A program made the position numbers and the translations under genes. Shown here piece by piece: positions 13,535 to 17,540 of a stretch of 17,540 nt of DNA. The notes under the pieces were generated by a model, which saw nothing but the letters and a program-made list of their open reading frames with translations, was not told the DNA's origin and did no database searches. This DNA comes from Gammaproteobacteria bacterium (GTDB lineage Bacteria > Pseudomonadota > Gammaproteobacteria > SZUA-229): positions 1-17,540 of the forward strand of contig DRLE01000218.1 of assembly GCA_011051475.1 (NCBI GenBank). The letters run 5' to 3'. Within the stretch, counting starts at the first letter, position 1; each line of letters begins with the position of its first letter.

Positions 13535-15094
13535 ATGCAAAAGAAAACCAAAGCAGAAAAAAACAAGGCAAAGCTCAGCTTGCGTCGTCTGGCTATAGAT
13601 ACCTACCATGAAAATGTCACCTACCTGCACCGCGAATGTGAAGTCTACCGTGCGGAAGGTTTCCAGGCCCTATCCAAGCTGAAGATCTGTGAGAACAGCC
13701 GCCACATTCTGGCGGTCCTGAACGTGGTCGATGATGAAAACATTGTCGCCCCCGGTGAACTTGGCCTGTCGGAAGAAGCCTTTGCGAAGCTGGGCCTGAA
13801 GGAAGGCACCATGGTCAATATTGACCATGCCGAGCCGCCCGACTCCATGAACGCGGTACGCCGCAAAATTGCCGGCGAACGCCTTGATCAGGACGACTAT
13901 CGCCAGATCATTAATGACATTACCGAAAAGCGCTATTCCAAAACCGAAATCTCCGCTTTCCTGGTCGCTTCGGGACAAACCGATATGGATCGCGACGAGG
14001 TGCTTTACCTGACCGAGGCCATGCTCGAAGCCGGCGAGCGGCTTGACTGGGACGAACCCCTGGTGGCCGACAAGCACTGCATCGGCGGCATTCCCGGCAA
14101 CCGCACTTCCATGCTGGTGGTACCTATTGTGGCCGCACACGGCATGCTGATTCCGAAAACCTCCAGCCGCGCCATTACCTCGCCGGCCGGCACTGCCGAT
14201 ACCATGGAGGTACTGGCCAACGTGGAACTGGATATCAGCAAGCTGCACGACATCGTGCGCAAGCTCCGCGCCTGCCTGGCCTGGGGCGGCACCGCCAACC
14301 TTTCGCCGGCCGATGATATTATGATTGCCGTGGAGCGCCCGCTGGGCATTGATTCAATCGGCCAGATGGTCGCCTCCATTCTGTCGAAAAAACTTTCCGC
14401 GGGATCCACCCATCTGTTGATCGATATTCCTGTCGGGCCAACGGCAAAGGTTCGCCAGATGCGCCAGGCACAGCGCCTGCGCAAGCTGTTCGAGTTTGTC
14501 GGCGACCGCCTGGGCATACAGCTGGAAGTGGTTATTACCGATGGCCGCCAGCCGATTGGTTTCGGCATCGGCCCGGTTCTGGAAACACGCGACGTCATGC
14601 AGGTGCTGCAGAATGTCACCGAAGCACCCGTCGACCTGCGCCAGAAAGCCCTGCGCCTTGCCGGGCGGGTACTCGAGTTCGACCCGGATGTACGCGGCGG
14701 TGATGGTTATGCCATCGCCCGTGATATTCTTGACTCCGGCCGCGCGCTGGACAAGATGCTGGGCATTATCAAGGCACAGGGCGCACAGACGATAAAATTC
14801 AAACCCGGAAAACTGACCCGCGACGTCTGTTCACCAGCCAATGGCGTTGTCACCGACATCAATAATCTGACCATGGCGCATATCGCCCGCTTTGCCGGCG
14901 CCCCCATGGCCAAGGGCGCCGGTGTCGACCTGTACAAAAAACTGGGGGACCCGGTCAAAAAAGGTGAACCACTGTACCGTATCTATGCGGAATACCCCTC
15001 GGATTTCGATTTCGCCGTGCAGCTGAGCGAGCGCGACAACGGCTACCGGATCGGCAGTGAAGATGAAATACCGAAAGTTTTTGTTGAATTTTAA
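13535..15094 (+). CDS. AMP phosphorylase / type 2 thymidine phosphorylase
   Basis: This encodes 519 residues. The length and an extra N-terminal domain (about 14-100) are those of archaeal AMP phosphorylase and its proteobacterial relatives rather than of E. coli DeoA (about 440). The phosphate and nucleoside site is KHCIGGIPGNRTS at 180-192. The family signature follows at 210-227 (SSRAITSPAGTADTMEVL), then the glycosyl-transferase family 3 fold and a C-terminal PYNP domain (CSPANGVVTDI onward). The archaeal enzyme splits AMP with phosphate into adenine and ribose 1,5-bisphosphate, while database names for bacterial members say thymidine phosphorylase. The substrate here is unproven. A PRPP synthetase gene follows 125 bases later, which suggests a nucleotide-recycling role. 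Confidence 0.9.
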   Translation: MQKKTKAEKNKAKLSLRRLAIDTYHENVTYLHRECEVYRAEGFQALSKLKICENSRHILAVLNVVDDENIVAPGELGLSEEAFAKLGLKEGTMVNIDHAEPPDSMNAVRRKIAGERLDQDDYRQIINDITEKRYSKTEISAFLVASGQTDMDRDEVLYLTEAMLEAGERLDWDEPLVADKHCIGGIPGNRTSMLVVPIVAAHGMLIPKTSSRAITSPAGTADTMEVLANVELDISKLHDIVRKLRACLAWGGTANLSPADDIMIAVERPLGIDSIGQMVASILSKKLSAGSTHLLIDIPVGPTAKVRQMRQAQRLRKLFEFVGDRLGIQLEVVITDGRQPIGFGIGPVLETRDVMQVLQNVTEAPVDLRQKALRLAGRVLEFDPDVRGGDGYAIARDILDSGRALDKMLGIIKAQGAQTIKFKPGKLTRDVCSPANGVVTDINNLTMAHIARFAGAPMAKGAGVDLYKKLGDPVKKGEPLYRIYAEYPSDFDFAVQLSERDNGYRIGSEDEIPKVFVEF

Positions 15095-15219
15095 AAACAT
15101 TCTTTTTTTAAACACAGAGTACCCAGAGAAAAGCTTTTTAATGCGCCTGCGGCATTTGTAAAATTTATTACCCTGTGTATTCAATAACTGAAAAAATTCG
15201 CAACCGGCAGATAAAGAAT

Positions 15220-16092
15220 ATGATTGTACTCGGATTTGAAGACTATAAAACACAGGGTGAAAGGCTGGCCGACGCACTCAGGCTGCCTTTTACCCTGGTG
15301 CAGCGCCACCGCTTTCCCGACGGCGAGTACAGGCTGACACTGCCGGCCGAGCTGCCGCAAAACATTATCTTCTGTTACAGCCTTGACCGGCCCAATGAAA
15401 AACTCATCGAGTTATTGCTTGCAGCGTCCAGCGCACGCAGGCAGGGTGCAACAGAACTGACCCTGGTCGCGCCCTACCTGTGCTATATGCGACAGGACAA
15501 GGCCTTTCATCCCGGCGAAGTCGTCAGCCAGCCGATTATCGGCAGCTTCCTCGCAGAACTGTTCGACAATGTCATTACCGTCGACCCGCACCTGCATCGT
15601 GTTCACCACCTGAGCCAGGCGGTACCTGCCAGACAGGCCGTTACCCTGTCGGCAACCGCATTGATGGCAGAATTTCTCGCGGGACGTTTCGACAACCCGT
15701 TAATACTCGGGCCTGACCGCGAATCGGAGCAATGGGTCAGCGAAGTGGCGCAACCCAACCAGTGGCAGTTCGGTGTCTGTGACAAGATTCGCTCAGGCGA
15801 CCGCCAGGTGCAGATTACGCTGCCCGATATCGATATGGCAGGGCGCAATATTGTACTGGTGGACGATGTCGCCAGCAGTGGTCGCACCCTTACCGTGGCC
15901 ACCGAGCAATGCATTGCCCGAAAAGCAAAATCCGTCGACGTGCTGGTCACTCACGCCCTGTTTGTCAACCACGCAAAACAGGAACTGCTGCAGGCAGGCG
16001 CCGGTCATATCTGGAGCACCGACAGTGTCGAGCATGACAGCAATATTATTCCCCTGTCGCCCCTGCTGGCTGAAGCCATACAAAAACTTTGA
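15220..16092 (+). CDS. ribose-phosphate pyrophosphokinase (PRPP synthetase), archaeal-like type
   Basis: This encodes 290 residues from the ATG at 15220. An in-frame GTG 15 codons earlier gives a non-conserved extension, and the usual start MIVLGFEDY matches the ATG. It makes PRPP from ATP and ribose 5-phosphate. The ATP site RQDKAFHPGE is at 91-100, the metal and signature region VDPHLHRVHH at 121-130, the PRPP pyrophosphate region GPDRESEQWV at 164-173, and the ribose-phosphate loop VLVDDVASSGRT at 212-223. It is shorter than the housekeeping Prs (about 315), lacks that enzyme's typical PDAGG motif, and so is probably a paralogue. It is grouped with the phosphorylase upstream and a small ORF downstream. 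Confidence 0.88.
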   Translation: MIVLGFEDYKTQGERLADALRLPFTLVQRHRFPDGEYRLTLPAELPQNIIFCYSLDRPNEKLIELLLAASSARRQGATELTLVAPYLCYMRQDKAFHPGEVVSQPIIGSFLAELFDNVITVDPHLHRVHHLSQAVPARQAVTLSATALMAEFLAGRFDNPLILGPDRESEQWVSEVAQPNQWQFGVCDKIRSGDRQVQITLPDIDMAGRNIVLVDDVASSGRTLTVATEQCIARKAKSVDVLVTHALFVNHAKQELLQAGAGHIWSTDSVEHDSNIIPLSPLLAEAIQKL

Positions 16093-16138
16093 CCGGCCCG
16101 GAAACACACCCTTCACACAACCTATTAAGAGAAAATTT

Positions 16139-16327
16139 ATGTCAAGCATGCAGGAAATCGAGTTACAGCGCTATCACAAAGAACTGGTCAGGGATGTTGA
16201 GTCACTGATCGACAAGTACCGTCGCGCCATGGAATGGGATATTCCTGACAGTGATGAGAAGACCGGCGATCGCCTCATCGTTCAGGCCATACAAAAGGCG
16301 CTGGATGAGATCAGTGACAAGCTGTAG
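16139..16327 (+). CDS. 62-residue acidic hypothetical protein
   Basis: An ATG at 16139, with AAGAGA about 8 bases upstream, opens 62 codons. The product is helical, charged and soluble (ELQRYHKELVRDVESLIDKY, then EWDIPDSDEKTGDRLI and a final helix), with no Cys and no membrane segment. A third-position pattern typical of coding sequence and a stop just before the converging DedA gene support it as real. It follows the PRPP synthetase by 46 bases and probably shares its transcript. I do not recognise a function. Confidence 0.65.
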   Translation: MSSMQEIELQRYHKELVRDVESLIDKYRRAMEWDIPDSDEKTGDRLIVQAIQKALDEISDKL

Positions 16328-16359
16328 CTGGCCCTTATAACCGGCCTGTGAAAGATGGC

Positions 16360-17001
16360 TTATGTGAGGCGACCGATTCGACGGTGCACTGCATACAGCA
16401 CGGCAACAGCCAGCGCTACAACCAGGGCAAGCAGAATGATTTCTTCACCACGGTCACTGTGCAGTGCAGAAAGCACACGGCCGGTTATCACATGCCCTGC
16501 CCCCAGATAGAGAAACACCCAGAGGCAGACAGCCAGTGTATCGAACAGCACGAAGGTTCTTAACCTGACACCCAGCAGACCGGCTGCCATAGGAATGGCC
16601 GGATGTATCAGCCAGACAAAACGTCCCAGGAATACGGCCATTCCGCCGTGCCGGCTGACCATGTCGTGCGCCAGCCTGAGCACATGACGGTGGCGGCTTT
16701 GCAGTAGCGCGGGCTGCCATTCGTGACCGCCTTTTCGGCCAAACCAGTAGCCCAGAAAATCACCACTCAGGGAGCCGAGCACGGCAATAAGGTAAAGGTT
16801 GATAAAGGAGAAGTTACCCGAACCGGACAGCATGCCGATCAGCGGCAGTATAAAGGCGCCGGGAACCAGGAAGCCGATCAGCGGCAGGGCCTCGGCCATC
16901 ATAAGCAGCACCAGCGCGGGAACGGCCAGCGCCTGGTGTGTGGCAATAAAGCCGGTAATGCCGGCGGCAATTTCCGCTAAAAAATCAGCTGCAACCGCCA
17001 T
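16360..17001 (-). CDS. DedA-family (VTT domain) membrane protein
   Basis: This is a 213-residue membrane protein with about five hydrophobic segments. Family landmarks are AEALPLIGFLVPG at 36-48, the GDFLGYWFGRKGG segment at 80-92, and FLGRFVWLIHPAIPMAAG at 124-141. DedA proteins are envelope transporters or lipid scramblases needed for proton-motive force and membrane lipid balance. Compared with E. coli YqjA, Glu37 and Arg127 are kept. The second Asp (after PG) is Ala49, and the second Arg is His133. It lies 44 bases after the universal stress protein gene in the same direction, so the two are probably co-transcribed. It converges with the small ORF at 16327. Confidence 0.85.
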   Translation of the reverse strand: MAVAADFLAEIAAGITGFIATHQALAVPALVLLMMAEALPLIGFLVPGAFILPLIGMLSGSGNFSFINLYLIAVLGSLSGDFLGYWFGRKGGHEWQPALLQSRHRHVLRLAHDMVSRHGGMAVFLGRFVWLIHPAIPMAAGLLGVRLRTFVLFDTLAVCLWVFLYLGAGHVITGRVLSALHSDRGEEIILLALVVALAVAVLYAVHRRIGRLT

Positions 17002-17045
17002 CCCGATAATTCCGGTTCATTCATATCACCGGCCCGGTCAGGGGG

Positions 17046-17477
17046 CTATTTCACTACCAGCACATCACAGTGCGCATGATGCATTACGCCGGTACTTACC
17101 GAGCCGAGCAATCGCGCCAGGCCATGACGTCCATGACTGCCGACCACGATCAGGTCAACGTCATTCTCCCTGGCCCAGTCTGTCAGTACCAGCTTGGGAC
17201 TGCCCCAGTCGATTTCAATGCGCGCATTCTCGAAACCGTTGTTCCTGGAAAAGTCTGCCATCATTTTCTCCGCCAGCACCTTGAGTTCATCATCCAGCTG
17301 GGGATCGATCAGCAGGGGCTCGAGGTCATCACCCATATAGGGCACAGGCTCTTCAATAACATGAAACAGGGTTACCTTTGTGCCGGAGTCAGCAGCAAGC
17401 TGGCGAACACGCTGTGCCGCACGTCCGGAAAATTCCGTAAAATCGGTTGCCAGCAGAATATGTTGATAGGACTGCAC
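17046..17477 (-). CDS. universal stress protein (UspA family)
   Basis: This is a 143-residue single Usp domain. It begins at a GTG (17477) with a strong AAGGAGGAG 5 bases upstream. The N-terminal ILLATDFTEFS (7-17) and the C-terminal nucleotide loop GSHGRHGLARLLGS (113-126), followed by VMHHAHCDVLVV, mark an ATP-binding-type Usp. Members are cytoplasmic and are induced by starvation or low oxygen. Several in Pseudomonas are under Anr control. A palindromic FNR-like sequence lies just upstream (17515-17528). Confidence 0.93.
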   Translation of the reverse strand: MQSYQHILLATDFTEFSGRAAQRVRQLAADSGTKVTLFHVIEEPVPYMGDDLEPLLIDPQLDDELKVLAEKMMADFSRNNGFENARIEIDWGSPKLVLTDWARENDVDLIVVGSHGRHGLARLLGSVSTGVMHHAHCDVLVVK

Positions 17478-17512
17478 TATGCTCCTCCTTTTTTATTGCC
17501 GATTGATTACCT

Positions 17513-17530
17513 GATTAATTTAAATCAATC
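17513..17530 (-). promoter_or_regulatory. FNR-like palindrome upstream of the universal stress gene
   Basis: On the minus strand TTGAT-TTAA-ATTAA (17528-17515) is one mismatch from the FNR/ANR consensus, within an 18-base near-palindrome. Its centre is only 44.5 bases from the GTG. At the usual -41.5 position transcription would begin 3 bases before the start codon and lose the ribosome site. It could be a repressor site or a chance AT-rich palindrome. Confidence 0.3.
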
Positions 17531-17540
17531 AGAATATCGC

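Noticed and set aside
15175..15219. GTG start extending the PRPP synthetase by 15 residues
   Set aside because: It has no ribosome site, and the family normally begins at the MIVLGFEDY-like strand encoded from 15220.
17002..17045. 15-codon leader peptide overlapping the DedA start
   Set aside because: No ribosome site of note and no regulatory hairpin, so it is indistinguishable from chance.

Overview
The window looks like a chromosomal segment of a denitrifying or N2O-respiring proteobacterium, most likely a gammaproteobacterium related to the sulfur-oxidising Chromatiales. That placement is an inference from protein flavour, moderate-to-high GC and gene partnerships, not from a marker gene. 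No rRNA, tRNA, insertion sequence, CRISPR array or phage gene is visible.

Minus strand, about 12000 down to 1660, is a full nitrous oxide reductase locus of the clade II (Sec-exported, nosR-less) type. In transcription order it holds nosZ, a monoheme cytochrome c, a diheme cytochrome c, a NosB-like membrane protein, nosD, a NapG-like ferredoxin with a Tat signal, a NapH-like membrane ferredoxin, nosF, nosL and nosY. NapH/NapG-type proteins and the two cytochromes are the likely electron route from quinol to NosZ. NosD, NosF, NosY and NosL are the maturation set for the copper centres. Two FNR/DNR-type boxes, before nosZ and before the diheme cytochrome, sit at exactly the same distance from a -10 hexamer. 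Two 13-bp perfect hairpins lie after nosZ and after the diheme cytochrome. The locus therefore seems to be built as separately tuned segments.

Minus strand, 1579 to 1, continues with three exported proteins in the same direction: a periplasmic pentapeptide-repeat protein, a small two-cysteine protein, and the first 147 residues of a ZnuA-like solute-binding protein. The two metal-ligand histidines that fall inside the window are both phenylalanine in the last one. These are candidate nos accessory genes.

Plus strand, from 12263, carries a UbiA/MenA-like prenyltransferase transcribed divergently from nosZ. The shared FNR box is placed so that it could also serve this gene. Next comes a 378-bp intergenic region holding a strong candidate small RNA on the minus strand, with a 17-bp-spaced sigma70 promoter and an intrinsic terminator. 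It is followed by an AMP/thymidine phosphorylase, a PRPP synthetase of the archaeal-like type and a 62-residue acidic protein, probably one nucleotide-salvage operon.

Minus strand, 17477 down to 16360, encodes a universal stress protein and a DedA-family membrane protein.
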